Shown here in pieces: positions 1 through 8,425 of a DNA stretch of 64,000 nucleotides; the stretch's first letter is position 1; each line of letters begins with the position of its first letter. Both the position numbers and the translations under genes were made by a program. The notes beneath the pieces were generated by a model. It had not been told where the DNA came from and did not search any database. It worked only from the letters and a program-made list of their open reading frames with translations. Location: positions 1-64,000 of the forward strand of contig SBGD01000024.1 in NCBI GenBank assembly GCA_006226775.1, read 5' to 3'. Source of the stretch: Paracoccaceae bacterium (GTDB lineage Bacteria; Pseudomonadota; Alphaproteobacteria; Rhodobacterales; Rhodobacteraceae).

Positions 1-653
1 CCCCAGACCAGCACGTTCTGGCCGGGCTTGAGGTCATGCGGCTCGTGGCCGAAGAGCATCCGGTAGGCGGTGGCCAGCGTCAGCGTGTAGCAGGCGCTTT
101 CCTCCCAGGTCAGGTGCCTGGGCCGCGGCATCAACTGCTGCGACTGGACGTTGGTGAACTGGGCGAAGCTGCCGTCGGGCGTCTCGTAGCCCCAGATCCG
201 CTGGCTGGGCGAATACATCGGGTCGCCGCCGTTGCATTCCTCGTCGTCGCCATCGTCCTGGTTGCAGTGGATGACCACCTCGTCACCGACCTTCCAGCGC
301 TTGACCTTGTCGCCCACCGCCCAGACGATGCCCGAGGCGTCGGACCCGGCGATGTGGAACGGTTGGCCGTGGCCGTCGAAGGGCGAGATCGGCGTGCCCA
401 GCGAGGCCCAGACGCCGTTGTAGTTGACGCCCGCCGCCATCACCAGCACCAGCACCTCGTTGCTGTCGAGACCCGGCACGTCGACCACCTCGAGCTGCAT
501 CGCCGTATCCGGCTCGCCATGGCGTTCCTTGCGGATCGCCCAGGCGTACATCTGCCTGGGGACATAGCCCAGCGGGGGCATTTCGCCCATTTCGTACAGG
601 TCCTTTTCAGGCGCCTCATAGGCGGCGATGCCGCCATGCGTGTCCAGTGCCAT
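1..653 (-). CDS. ccr: Crotonyl-CoA carboxylase/reductase, N-terminal part (runs off the left edge)
   Basis: Reductively carboxylates crotonyl-CoA to ethylmalonyl-CoA with NADPH and CO2, the key step of the ethylmalonyl-CoA pathway for acetyl-CoA assimilation. The visible 217 residues start MALDTHGGIAAYEAPEKDLY and contain the zinc-less medium-chain reductase N-lobe (VMAAGVNYNGVWASLG, then DASGIVWAVGDKVKRW), as in the family. The ATG at 653 is preceded by AAGGAGG at good spacing. The C-terminal nucleotide-binding half lies outside the window. The gene sits head to tail with an acyltransferase, and ecm diverges beyond that, so the locus is an ethylmalonyl-CoA pathway cluster. The identity is firm from the N-terminus alone. 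Confidence 0.95.
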   Translation of the reverse strand, partial: MALDTHGGIAAYEAPEKDLYEMGEMPPLGYVPRQMYAWAIRKERHGEPDTAMQLEVVDVPGLDSNEVLVLVMAAGVNYNGVWASLGTPISPFDGHGQPFHIAGSDASGIVWAVGDKVKRWKVGDEVVIHCNQDDGDDEECNGGDPMYSPSQRIWGYETPDGSFAQFTNVQSQQLMPRPRHLTWEESACYTLTLATAYRMLFGHEPHDLKPGQNVLVW

Positions 654-799
654 ATGGGCCTCCTTGTCTTTATCGGGGTCTCTATCGTGCCGCAGCGCAG
701 AATCGCGCGATATCTCTCTGAAATATCCAGCGATACGCAACATTGCAACATACAAAGTGCAGATTTTGTAATTTTATAACCGAGCCAGTGCAGAAATCG
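654..799 (-). promoter_or_regulatory. ccr upstream region with an AATGTTGCG element
   Basis: This AT-rich gap precedes ccr. On the ccr sense strand it holds a doubled TGTTGC pattern (TGTTGCAATGTTGCG), with AATGTTGCG at 744-736. The same core (AATRTTGCG) recurs before ecm and mcl2. Promoter boxes cannot be fixed with confidence. The upstream acyltransferase ends at 800, so some read-through into ccr is possible. Confidence 0.4.
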
Positions 800-2131
800 C
801 TATGCAAGCGCAGAAGGCGCCCGGGCCAGGTGGGCGATCGAGCGGGCATAGAAGGCCACCACATCCTCCTGCCCGGGCAGGATGCGATACTGGCCGTCCT
901 CTTCGGCGATCAGGCGGCGCATCATCAGCCCCTCGATCCCGCGCCGCACCGTGTCGGGCGACTGGTGAAAGCTGCGGTGGGCAAGCGCGGCCATCGCGGC
1001 TTCGGTCATCGGCCCCGATTGCAGGCAGAAGGCCACCACCGGCACCGGCAGGATCGGCACCACCGCGCCGATCCGCGTCATCAGCAGTTCGGCCAGTTCC
1101 TCGGGCCGCGCGCCCCGGGTCTCGAGGAAGCTGCGCAGGTCGACCGGCGCGCCAAAGCTGACCGCGGCCTTGCCGAAGCGGCGGAACCTGCCGGTCAGCC
1201 GCATCCACAGGTGGCGCAGCAGGAAGGCCACCGCTTCGCCGATGCGGCCGCGGAACCGCCGCTCGCCGGATTTCGCCGCGCCGATCAGCACCCGGTCCTC
1301 GAGCACCCGGTCATAGTTCAGCGCCACCGGCACGAAGACCACGTTGCGCCCCTCCGGGTCCCAGCCGTCGACGATGTATTTCAGCAGGCCCACCCGGGGC
1401 GGCGCCAGCCCGCCGGTCAGGCTCAGCCCGCCTTCGGGGAACATCGCCTGGTTGACGCCGCCCGCCGTGGCCATCGCCACGTAGCGCGCCAGCACCCGGC
1501 GATAGAGCCCGTCGCGCGATGTGCGCCGGATGAAATAGGCGCCCATCGACCGGATCAGCCCCGACAGCGGCCAGACCCGCGCCCATTCGCCCACCGCATA
1601 GGCCAGCGCCGAGGAGGGCGCGGCAAGGTAGGTGACCAGCACGTAATCCATGTTCGAGCGGTGGTTCATCACGTAGACCAGCGTCGCCTGCGCGTCGATC
1701 CGGCTCAGCGCGCCGTGGTCGTGGTGTTCCAGCCGCACATCGTAGAGCAGCCGCGACAGCCAGCGCGCGGCGCGGATGGCAAAGCCGAAATAAGCGGTGG
1801 CGGAGAACGACGGCACGATCTCGCGCGCGTAGTCGCGGGCCTTCTCGAAGGCCACGTCCTCGCGCACGCCATTCTCGCGCGCATAGGCGAGGATCGCCTC
1901 GTTGACCTGGCTGTCATAGACCAGCCGCTGGATCATGTCGGTCCGCCGGGCCAGCTTGAAGGGATGGATCGGATGCTCGAGCCGCTCGTTGATCCGCGCC
2001 ACCACCCGCTCCATCCTGCGGCGCAGAAACCAGCGCACCGAGGGAAACAGGAAATGCGAGGCAAAGGTGACCCCCGCGAAAGCAAGGATCAGCAAAAACA
2101 GCCAGATGGGAAGGTCGATGGTCCCTGTCAT
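800..2131 (-). CDS. PlsB-like glycerol-3-phosphate/lysophospholipid acyltransferase
   Basis: A 443-residue acyltransferase with one N-terminal membrane segment (LPIWLFLLILAFAGVTF). The catalytic HX4D motif (NHRSNMDYVL), the glycine-rich block MFPEGGLSL and a P-rich block FVPVALNYDR are in the order seen in the PlsB/PlsC superfamily. It probably transfers an acyl group to glycerol-3-phosphate or a lysolipid at the inner membrane. The start at 2131 is chosen because the membrane anchor follows directly; an open frame extends upstream but would overlap the ecm promoter. It lies between ccr (same strand, downstream) and ecm (divergent). A link to ethylmalonyl-CoA metabolism is inferred only from position. 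Confidence 0.8.
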   Translation of the reverse strand: MTGTIDLPIWLFLLILAFAGVTFASHFLFPSVRWFLRRRMERVVARINERLEHPIHPFKLARRTDMIQRLVYDSQVNEAILAYARENGVREDVAFEKARDYAREIVPSFSATAYFGFAIRAARWLSRLLYDVRLEHHDHGALSRIDAQATLVYVMNHRSNMDYVLVTYLAAPSSALAYAVGEWARVWPLSGLIRSMGAYFIRRTSRDGLYRRVLARYVAMATAGGVNQAMFPEGGLSLTGGLAPPRVGLLKYIVDGWDPEGRNVVFVPVALNYDRVLEDRVLIGAAKSGERRFRGRIGEAVAFLLRHLWMRLTGRFRRFGKAAVSFGAPVDLRSFLETRGARPEELAELLMTRIGAVVPILPVPVVAFCLQSGPMTEAAMAALAHRSFHQSPDTVRRGIEGLMMRRLIAEEDGQYRILPGQEDVVAFYARSIAHLARAPSALA

Positions 2132-2268
2132 CTTGCGACATTTGCATTTTGCTGCGAGAGCGTAAACATTCCTCGGACGCCGCAACGCAGCGAATTGACA
2201 GCGCCACTTTCTTTCGCCTATCACATTCGGAACGAAATAATATTGCGCACCCGAATCAAGAGGCCGAT
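2132..2268. promoter_or_regulatory. Divergent promoter region of ecm and the PlsB-like gene
   Basis: A 137-bp divergent gap. For ecm, TTGACA at 2195-2200 is followed after 17-18 bp by CTATCA/TATCAC. GAAATAATATTGCGC at 2234-2248 follows and matches 14 of 15 bases before mcl2 (20309-20323). That placement would suit an operator overlapping the transcription start. No experimental start is known from this sequence. Confidence 0.4.
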
Positions 2269-4335
2269 ATGACCGAGACCCGACAAGACCGCACGCCCGG
2301 TGAGACCGCTCGCCAAGCCGACCGGCAGCCCGGTGAGGCCGCTCGCCAAGCCGACCGGCAGCCCGGTGAGGCCGCTCGCCAAGCCGACCGGCCGTGGCTG
2401 ATCCGCACCTACGCGGGCCATTCCACTGCCAAGGCGTCCAATGCGCTCTATCGCGGCAACCTCGCCAAGGGGCAGACCGGCCTGTCGGTGGCCTTCGACC
2501 TGCCCACCCAGACCGGCTACGACAGCGATCATGTCCTGGCGCGCGGCGAGGTCGGCAAGGTCGGCGTGCCGATCGGCCATCTGGGCGACATGCGCGCGCT
2601 GTTCGATCAGATCCCTTTGGAGGAAATGAACACCTCGATGACGATCAACGCGACGGCGCCCTGGCTTCTGGCGCTTTATATCGCGGTGGCCGAGGAACAG
2701 GGCGCGGATGTCAGCCAGTTGCAAGGCACGGTGCAGAACGACCTGATCAAGGAATACCTGTCGCGCGGGACCTATATCTGCCCGCCGAAGCCGAGCCTCA
2801 AGATGATCGCGGACGTGGCCGAGTACTGCTACACCAATATCCCCAAGTGGAACCCGATGAACGTCTGCTCCTACCACCTGCAGGAGGCCGGCGCGACACC
2901 CGAGCAGGAACTGGCCTTCGCGCTGGCCACGGCAACGGCGGTGCTGGACGAGTTGAAGCCGCGCATCCCGGCCGCGGATTTCCCGACGGTGGTGGGCCGG
3001 ATCTCCTTCTTCGTCAACGCCGGCATCCGTTTCGTCACCGAGATGTGCAAGATGCGCGCCTTCGTCGACCTCTGGGACGAGATCTGCGCCACCCGCTACG
3101 GCATCACCGACCCCAAGATGCGCCGCTTCCGCTATGGCGTGCAGGTCAACTCGCTGGGCCTGACCGAGCAGCAGCCCGAGAACAACGTCTATCGCATCCT
3201 GATCGAGATGCTGGCGGTCACCCTGTCGAAAAAGGCCCGCGCCCGCGCGGTGCAGCTTCCCGCCTGGAACGAGGCGCTCGGCCTGCCCCGCCCCTGGGAT
3301 CAGCAATGGTCCATGCGGATGCAGCAGATCCTGGCCTATGAGACCGACCTTCTGGAATTCGACGACCTCTTCGACGGCAACCCGGCGGTGGATGCCAAGG
3401 TCGAGAAGCTGAAGGACGGCGCGCGGCACGAGTTGGCCAATCTCGATTCCATGGGCGGCGCGGTCGACAGCATCGAGTACATGAAATCGCGGCTGGTGGA
3501 TGCCAATGCCGAGCGGCTGAACCGGATCGAGCGCAACGAGACCATCGTCGTGGGCGTCAACAAGTGGACCGGCACCGAGCCCTCGCCGCTGATGACCGAG
3601 GACGGCGGCATCATGGTGGTCGACCCGGCAGTCGAACAGGAACAGATCGACCGGCTGAACGATTGGCGCGGCACCCGCGACGCGGGGGCCGTTGAAGCGG
3701 CACTCGCAGCCCTGCGCCAGGCGGCCAAGGAGGGCAGCAACGTCATGGCGCCGTCGATTGCGGCGGCAAAGGCGGGCGTGACCACCGGCGAATGGGCGGC
3801 CGAGATGCGCCGGGCCTACGGTGAATACCGCGGGCCGACGGGGGTGTCGGCGGCGCGGTCGAACCGGACCGAGAACCTCGACGAGCTGCGCGGCGCGGTG
3901 GATGCGGTCAGCGACCGGCTGGGGCGGCGGCTCACCTTCCTGGTGGGCAAGCCGGGGCTGGACGGACATTCCAACGGTGCCGAACAGATCGCCTATCGCG
4001 CGCGCGATTGCGGCATGGAGATCTGCTATGACGGCATCCGCCTCACGCCCGAGGAGATCGTCAAGGCGGCGCAGGACGACGCGGCGCATGTGGTGGGCCT
4101 GTCGATCCTGTCAGGCTCGCACATCCCGCTGGTCGAGGACCTGATGGAGCGGATGCGCGCGGCGGGGCTGGGCCAGGTGCCGGTGATCGTCGGCGGGATC
4201 ATCCCGGACGAGGACGCCCGGCGGCTGCTGGCGATGGGCGTGGCGCGGGTCTATACGCCGAAGGATTTCGAGCTCAATACGATCATGATGGACATCGTGA
4301 CCCTCGCCGATCCGCAATCGGTGGCGGCGGAGTGA
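2269..4335 (+). CDS. ecm: Ethylmalonyl-CoA mutase, adenosylcobalamin-dependent
   Basis: Converts ethylmalonyl-CoA to methylsuccinyl-CoA in the ethylmalonyl-CoA pathway. The 688-residue product has the mutase TIM-barrel domain (WLIRTYAGHSTAKASNALYR, AFDLPTQTGYDSDH, TMTINATAPWLLALY) and a C-terminal B12-binding domain with the DxHxxG base-off motif (GLDGHSNG). It is called Ecm rather than methylmalonyl-CoA mutase because of the ccr neighbour and close agreement with my memory of Rhodobacter Ecm. The ATG at 2269 has AAGAGG upstream. Odd: residues 10-42 are three tandem 11-residue units (PGEAARQADRQ), encoded by a 33-bp repeat just before the conserved WLIRTYAG. Confidence 0.92.
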   Translation: MTETRQDRTPGETARQADRQPGEAARQADRQPGEAARQADRPWLIRTYAGHSTAKASNALYRGNLAKGQTGLSVAFDLPTQTGYDSDHVLARGEVGKVGVPIGHLGDMRALFDQIPLEEMNTSMTINATAPWLLALYIAVAEEQGADVSQLQGTVQNDLIKEYLSRGTYICPPKPSLKMIADVAEYCYTNIPKWNPMNVCSYHLQEAGATPEQELAFALATATAVLDELKPRIPAADFPTVVGRISFFVNAGIRFVTEMCKMRAFVDLWDEICATRYGITDPKMRRFRYGVQVNSLGLTEQQPENNVYRILIEMLAVTLSKKARARAVQLPAWNEALGLPRPWDQQWSMRMQQILAYETDLLEFDDLFDGNPAVDAKVEKLKDGARHELANLDSMGGAVDSIEYMKSRLVDANAERLNRIERNETIVVGVNKWTGTEPSPLMTEDGGIMVVDPAVEQEQIDRLNDWRGTRDAGAVEAALAALRQAAKEGSNVMAPSIAAAKAGVTTGEWAAEMRRAYGEYRGPTGVSAARSNRTENLDELRGAVDAVSDRLGRRLTFLVGKPGLDGHSNGAEQIAYRARDCGMEICYDGIRLTPEEIVKAAQDDAAHVVGLSILSGSHIPLVEDLMERMRAAGLGQVPVIVGGIIPDEDARRLLAMGVARVYTPKDFELNTIMMDIVTLADPQSVAAE
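2296..2394 (+). repeat. Three tandem 33-bp units inside the ecm 5' end
   Basis: Copies lie at 2296-2328, 2329-2361 and 2362-2394. They are nearly identical (one A/G change in copy 1 and CAG to CCG at the end of copy 3). The unit is a multiple of three and stays in frame, giving three PGE(T/A)ARQADR(Q/P) units. Such low divergence suggests recent slippage duplication. Confidence 0.95.
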
Positions 4336-4357
4336 TCCGCGGCCCGCGATACGGACC

Positions 4358-4497
4358 CTCATCCCGGGTGTGACCCCGCCCCCTGCGCGAACCGGCAACC
4401 CGGGCGTGACCCCGCCCCCGCGCTTGCCGTCATCCCGGGCTTGACCTCGCCCCCGCGCATGCCGTCATCCCGGGCTTGACCCCGCTGCTGTGCATGC
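4358..4497. repeat. Four degenerate 35-36 bp tandem units after ecm
   Basis: Units start near 4358, 4393, 4428 and 4463, each containing a variant of CATCCCGGGCTTGACC followed by a C-rich spacer. The last two are almost identical. They lead directly into a perfect palindrome built from the same core. Confidence 0.85.
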
Positions 4498-4563
4498 CGT
4501 CATCCCGGGCTTGACCCGGGATCTCTTGGATCCTGGAGATCCCGGGTCAAGCCCGGGATGACG
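4498..4563. repeat. Perfect 28-bp-arm palindrome (REP-like)
   Basis: The arms at 4498-4525 and 4536-4563 are exact reverse complements, built on CGTCATCCCGGGCTTGACCC, with a 10-nt loop. This is a frequent interspersed palindrome type in alphaproteobacteria. It may also end ecm transcription, although no T tract follows. Confidence 0.85.
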
Positions 4564-4744
4564 TTGGAAAGGAGAGGCAGCGGATCGGGAGGCCGCCAGC
4601 GGAGCTGCAACCAGCGGAGCCGCCGCCAGCGGACCCAGCGGCTCAGGCCCCCGCCGCACCTCTCCGCCCCGCCGCGCTTCTCCGCCTCGCCTCTCCGCCC
4701 GCCGCGCCTCTCCGCCCCGCCTCGCCGCCCCGCCGCCCCCTGCC
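4564..4744. other. Low-complexity C-rich spacer
   Basis: First come CCAGCGGA-type repeats, then from about 4640 a strongly pyrimidine-biased run of CTCCGCC/CCGCCCC words up to the stop of the GGDEF-EAL gene. I see no convincing gene, promoter or RNA here. Reading frames through it encode only biased Arg/Pro/Ser peptide. Confidence 0.6.
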
Positions 4745-6196
4745 CTATGCCGAGCGCTTCACACAGAACGACGGTGGCAGCGGCTGGCAGATCCGGTCGC
4801 GCCAGTAGCTCACCTTCTCGGGACGGCCCAGCAGGTAGCCCTGGGCGTCGTAGATGCCGATCTCCTGCAGGCGGCGCAATTCGTGCTCCTGCTCGACGCC
4901 CTCGGCCACCAGGCGGAAGCCCATGTCGCGCGACATCTCGTACATCGCGCGCAGGATGCCCGGATCGGCGCGCTGGGTGCCGATCCCCTGGACGAAGCGC
5001 CGGTCGATCTTGACGATGTCGAAATCATAGTCCTGCAACCGCTCCATGTTCGACAGGCCGGTGCCGAAATCGTCCAGCGCGATGCGCAGCCCGCGCGCGC
5101 GCAACTCCCGCAGAAGCTCGCGGGTCTTGCCCGGGTTGCGGATCACCGCGCTTTCCACCAGTTCCAGCACGATGCGCGAGGGATCGAGCCCGCGGGTCAG
5201 GCGAGCGGTATATTCCAGGTTGTCCTTGATCGACCGCTCGAGGAAACGCGACGAGATGTTGAAGGCGCAGTAGAACCCCTGCTGGCCCCGGTCGAGCGCA
5301 TGCACCACGTCCGCCGCCACCTGCACCGGCGGCGTGAACTCGCGGTGGTAATTGCCGCGCATCACGCCGATGAACTTGTCGGGCAAAAGAACGTCGCCGT
5401 CACCCCGCACCCAGCGGATCAGCGCCTCGACCCCGATCGCGCGGCCGGCCAGCGTGTCATAGACCGGCTGCACGAAATAGGTGATCTCGTCGCGCAGCAC
5501 CGCCTCGGCCACATCCTCGGCCCGCGGCCCGGTGCGCCGCGCGATCATGGTCTTGAGCGTCTCGCCCTCGGTGGCGCGCACCGTGTTGCCGCCGGCCTGC
5601 TTGGCGGCATAAAGCGCCTCGTCGGCATAGTAGAGCGCGCCCATCATGTCCTGGCCCGCGTCGATCCGCGCCACCCCGGCGCTGGCGGTGCGGCGCACCG
5701 CAACCCCGTCGACCATGACGCTGGTGGCGGCAATCGCGGCGACGAAGGCCCGCGCGCGCGCCATCGCATGGACCAGGTCGCAGCGCCGCAGGTAGATGCA
5801 GAACTCGTCGCCGCCATGGCGGAACAGCGTCTCGCCCTCGCGGCATTCGGCGCGCAGGGTCTCGGCCACCCGGCGCAGAAAGGCATCCCCCGCGCGATGT
5901 CCGAAGCCGTCATTGACGCTCTTGAACTCGTCGAGGTCGAGAAAGACCATGGCGTTGCTGCCGTCCTGGCGCATCCGGGCAAAAAGCTCGCGCAGGTAGC
6001 GGCGCGAGCGCGCGGCGGTCAGGTCGTCGAATTCCACCATGTTCAGCAGACGCGCGTTTTCGGCGGTCAGCGCAGACACGCGCTCCGCCAGACCGGCCTG
6101 CGTCCTGCGCAGGGTCCGGATGTGCCGGGCGACCAGTCCCAGGGCCGTCAAGACCAGCCCTGCCGCCAGGCAAATCAATGCCACCAAGGTAGACAT
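4745..6196 (-). CDS. Membrane GGDEF-EAL cyclic-di-GMP enzyme
   Basis: A 483-residue protein with an N-terminal membrane helix (residues 2-24), a short coiled linker, a GGDEF domain with the intact motif HGGDEFCIY, and an EAL domain. The EAL domain keeps EALIRW, FNIS, ELVES, ALDDFGTG, VKID and AEGVE, the usual metal and catalytic positions. Both diguanylate cyclase and phosphodiesterase activities are therefore possible. The start at 6196 places the helix at the N-terminus; an upstream in-frame ATG at 6280 would add a polar, unlikely extension. No sensor domain is visible, so the signal is unknown. It diverges from deoD. Confidence 0.9.
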   Translation of the reverse strand: MSTLVALICLAAGLVLTALGLVARHIRTLRRTQAGLAERVSALTAENARLLNMVEFDDLTAARSRRYLRELFARMRQDGSNAMVFLDLDEFKSVNDGFGHRAGDAFLRRVAETLRAECREGETLFRHGGDEFCIYLRRCDLVHAMARARAFVAAIAATSVMVDGVAVRRTASAGVARIDAGQDMMGALYYADEALYAAKQAGGNTVRATEGETLKTMIARRTGPRAEDVAEAVLRDEITYFVQPVYDTLAGRAIGVEALIRWVRGDGDVLLPDKFIGVMRGNYHREFTPPVQVAADVVHALDRGQQGFYCAFNISSRFLERSIKDNLEYTARLTRGLDPSRIVLELVESAVIRNPGKTRELLRELRARGLRIALDDFGTGLSNMERLQDYDFDIVKIDRRFVQGIGTQRADPGILRAMYEMSRDMGFRLVAEGVEQEHELRRLQEIGIYDAQGYLLGRPEKVSYWRDRICQPLPPSFCVKRSA

Positions 6197-6350
6197 GTCG
6201 CCATGCCATCCCTTTTTATTGTTCCCCTTGGGTTCAACCCTAGGGATAACTCCCGGGATTGCATAGTCCTTTACCGTCACGCCAAAGCCGCTTGTGCTCT
6301 CCGGGACCCGGTGTCAGACTTCGCCCGATGCGACAGCGAGGGGAAATGCC

Positions 6351-7055
6351 ATGACCATCCATATCGGGGCCGGGCCGGGACAGATCGCGGAAACCGTGCT
6401 GATGCCCGGCGATCCCTATCGCGCGCGCTGGGCCGCCGAGACCTTTCTGGACGATGCGGTCTGCATCAACGAGGTGCGCGGCATGCTGGGTTATACCGGC
6501 ACCTGGCGGGGTCACCGGGTCACCATCCAGGGCTCGGGCATGGGGATGCCGTCGCTGTCGATCTATGCCAACGAGCTGATCCGCGACTACGATGCCAAGA
6601 CCCTGATCCGCATCGGATCCTGCGGCGCGATGCAGGGCAAGGTGAACATCCGCGACCTGATCCTGGCGATGACCGCGACCACGCTCTCGACCCCGTCGCG
6701 CGGCATCCTGCGCGAGCTGAACTTCGCCCCCTGCGCCGATTTCGACCTGCTGCACAAGGCCTACCAGGCGGCAGAAGCGCGCGGCACGCCGACCCATGTG
6801 GGCGGCATCTATTCCTCGGATGTCTTCTATGACGAGCGTCCCGACCTCAACGAGCAGATGGTCCGCCATGGCATCCTCGGGGTCGAGATGGAGGCGGCCG
6901 AGCTCTACATCCTTGCCGCGCGTCACAAGGTGCGGGCGCTGGCGGTGCTGACCGTCTCGGACCACCTGCTGACCCATGAGGCGCTGCCCAGCGAGGAGCG
7001 CGAGAAGAGCTTCGGCGACATGGTCGAGATCGCGCTGGAGGCGGCCTTTGCCTGA
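6351..7055 (+). CDS. deoD: Purine nucleoside phosphorylase, DeoD type
   Basis: Phosphorolyses purine (deoxy)nucleosides to free base and (deoxy)ribose-1-phosphate. The 234-residue length and motifs match hexameric Deo[11 protein letters not shown], the phosphate loop [21 protein letters not shown] and the catalytic Asp in VSDHLLTHE. The ATG at 6351 follows GAGGGG. The gene overlaps the next one by 8 nt, so the two are probably translationally coupled. Confidence 0.93.
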   Translation: MTIHIGAGPGQIAETVLMPGDPYRARWAAETFLDDAVCINEVRGMLGYTGTWRGHRVTIQGSGMGMPSLSIYANELIRDYDAKTLIRIGSCGAMQGKVNIRDLILAMTATTLSTPSRGILRELNFAPCADFDLLHKAYQAAEARGTPTHVGGIYSSDVFYDERPDLNEQMVRHGILGVEMEAAELYILAARHKVRALAVLTVSDHLLTHEALPSEEREKSFGDMVEIALEAAFA

Positions 7056-8409
7056 ACGCCGCCTGGCCCCCCGCGACTGGCTGCCCAAGCGCAGCGCCGA
7101 GCTGATCGAGCGCATTGCCGACCGCACCGCTGCCACCACCGGCGAGGAACTGGACCGCCGCATTGCCACCCTCGTGGCGATGAACCGGCGCATCCACGAG
7201 CGCGAGTGTTTCAACCTCAACCCCGCCACCAACGTGATGAACCCGCGCGCCGAGGCGCTGCTGTCGTCGGGCATCGGCACGCGGCCCTCGCTGGGCTATC
7301 CCGGCGACAAGTACGAGATGGGGCTCGAAGCGATCGAGGAGATCGAGGTGATCGCCGCCGCCCTGGCCTGCGAGATCTTCGAGGCCACGCACGCCGAGAT
7401 CCGCGTGCCCTCGGGCGCGATGGCCAATCTTTACGGCTTCATGGCGCTGTGCAATCCCGGCGATGCGGTGATCGTGCCGCCGGCCGAGATCGGCGGCCAT
7501 GTCACCCATCACGATGCCGGGGCGGCGGGGCTCTTCGGGTTGCAGATCTACGAGGCGCCGGTGGATGCCGAGCGCTATACCGTCGACCTGGGCGGGCTGG
7601 CCGACATGGTCGAGGCGGTGGAGCCGCGGCTGATCACCATCGGCGGCTCGCTCAACCTTCTGCCGCATCCGGTCAGCGAGGTGCGCGCCATTGCTGACGG
7701 GATCGGCGCCAAGGTGCTGTTCGACGCGGCGCATCAATGCGGGCTGATTGCCGGTGGCGCCTGGCCCAACCCGCTCGATCACGGCGCGCACCTGATGACG
7801 ATGAGCACCTACAAGAGCCTGGGCGGCCCGCCCGGCGGGCTGATCGTGACGCGCGACGCGGCGATTGCCCAGCGGCTGGAAGAGATCGCCTTTCCCGGCC
7901 TCACCGCCAATTTCGACGCCGCCAAGTCGGCGGCGCTGGCGGTCTCGCTGCTCGACTGGCGCGACCATGGCGCGGCCTATGCCGCGGCGATGGTCAGCCT
8001 GGCACGGGCGCTGGCGCGGGCGATGGCAGCCGAGGATCTGCCGGTCTTCCGCACCGCCGACGGCGCCACCCGGTCGCATCAGTTCGCGCTCAGGGCCGAG
8101 GCTTTCGGCGGCGGCCAGGCGGCGGCCAAGACGCTGCGCAAGGCGGGGTTCCTGGCCTGCGGCATCGGCCTGCCGATCGACGAGGTCGAGGGCGACATGA
8201 ACGGGCTGAGGATCGGAACGCCGGAACTTGTGCGCTGGGGCATGACCGAAGAGCACGCGCCCGATCTGGCGCGGCTGGTGGCCAGGGCGCTGCGCTCGGA
8301 CGCGCCCGAGACCATGGCCGCCGATGTGGCCGAATGGCGCGCGACCTTCGATACCCTGCACTACATCAATCACCGGGCGGTGGCTGATCTGTCGACAGAT
8401 CAGTCCTGA
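7048..8409 (+). CDS. SHMT-like PLP enzyme (GlyA superfamily), TTG start
   Basis: A 453-residue fold-type I PLP protein resembling serine hydroxymethyltransferase ([47 protein letters not shown]). The PLP-lysine motif is [12 protein letters not shown], whereas true SHMT has THKTLRGPRGG. The residue before the lysine is Tyr not His, and the Arg is lost. It may therefore be an aldolase or alkyl-serine hydroxymethyltransferase relative rather than housekeeping GlyA. The TTG at 7048 has GGAGG six bases upstream inside deoD, and no ATG is better placed. The last codons lie in a twin palindrome and overlap the convergent DUF1989 gene by 10 nt. The substrate is unknown. Confidence 0.8.
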   Translation: MPERRLAPRDWLPKRSAELIERIADRTAATTGEELDRRIATLVAMNRRIHERECFNLNPATNVMNPRAEALLSSGIGTRPSLGYPGDKYEMGLEAIEEIEVIAAALACEIFEATHAEIRVPSGAMANLYGFMALCNPGDAVIVPPAEIGGHVTHHDAGAAGLFGLQIYEAPVDAERYTVDLGGLADMVEAVEPRLITIGGSLNLLPHPVSEVRAIADGIGAKVLFDAAHQCGLIAGGAWPNPLDHGAHLMTMSTYKSLGGPPGGLIVTRDAAIAQRLEEIAFPGLTANFDAAKSAALAVSLLDWRDHGAAYAAAMVSLARALARAMAAEDLPVFRTADGATRSHQFALRAEAFGGGQAAAKTLRKAGFLACGIGLPIDEVEGDMNGLRIGTPELVRWGMTEEHAPDLARLVARALRSDAPETMAADVAEWRATFDTLHYINHRAVADLSTDQS

Positions 8410-8425
8410 TCCATCGATGGATCAG
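8384..8425. terminator. Twin palindrome at a convergent junction (copy 1)
   Basis: CTGATCTGTCGACAGATCAG (8384-8403) and CTGATCCATCGATGGATCAG (8406-8425) are perfect 20-bp palindromes, 2 nt apart. Outer GGTGGC (8379-8384) and GCCACC (8425-8430) can also pair, giving a three-way junction. The element covers both stop codons. It could act as a bidirectional transcript end; no T tract follows. Confidence 0.65.

Noticed and set aside
2269-4335. Annotation as methylmalonyl-CoA mutase
   Set aside because: The adjacent ccr and the sequence similarity to Rhodobacter ethylmalonyl-CoA mutase favour Ecm, though substrate specificity is not proved by sequence alone.
7048-7055. Frameshift fusing deoD and the SHMT-like gene
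   Set aside because: The deoD C-terminus is complete and the overlap carries a proper GGAGG and TTG, so this is normal coupling.
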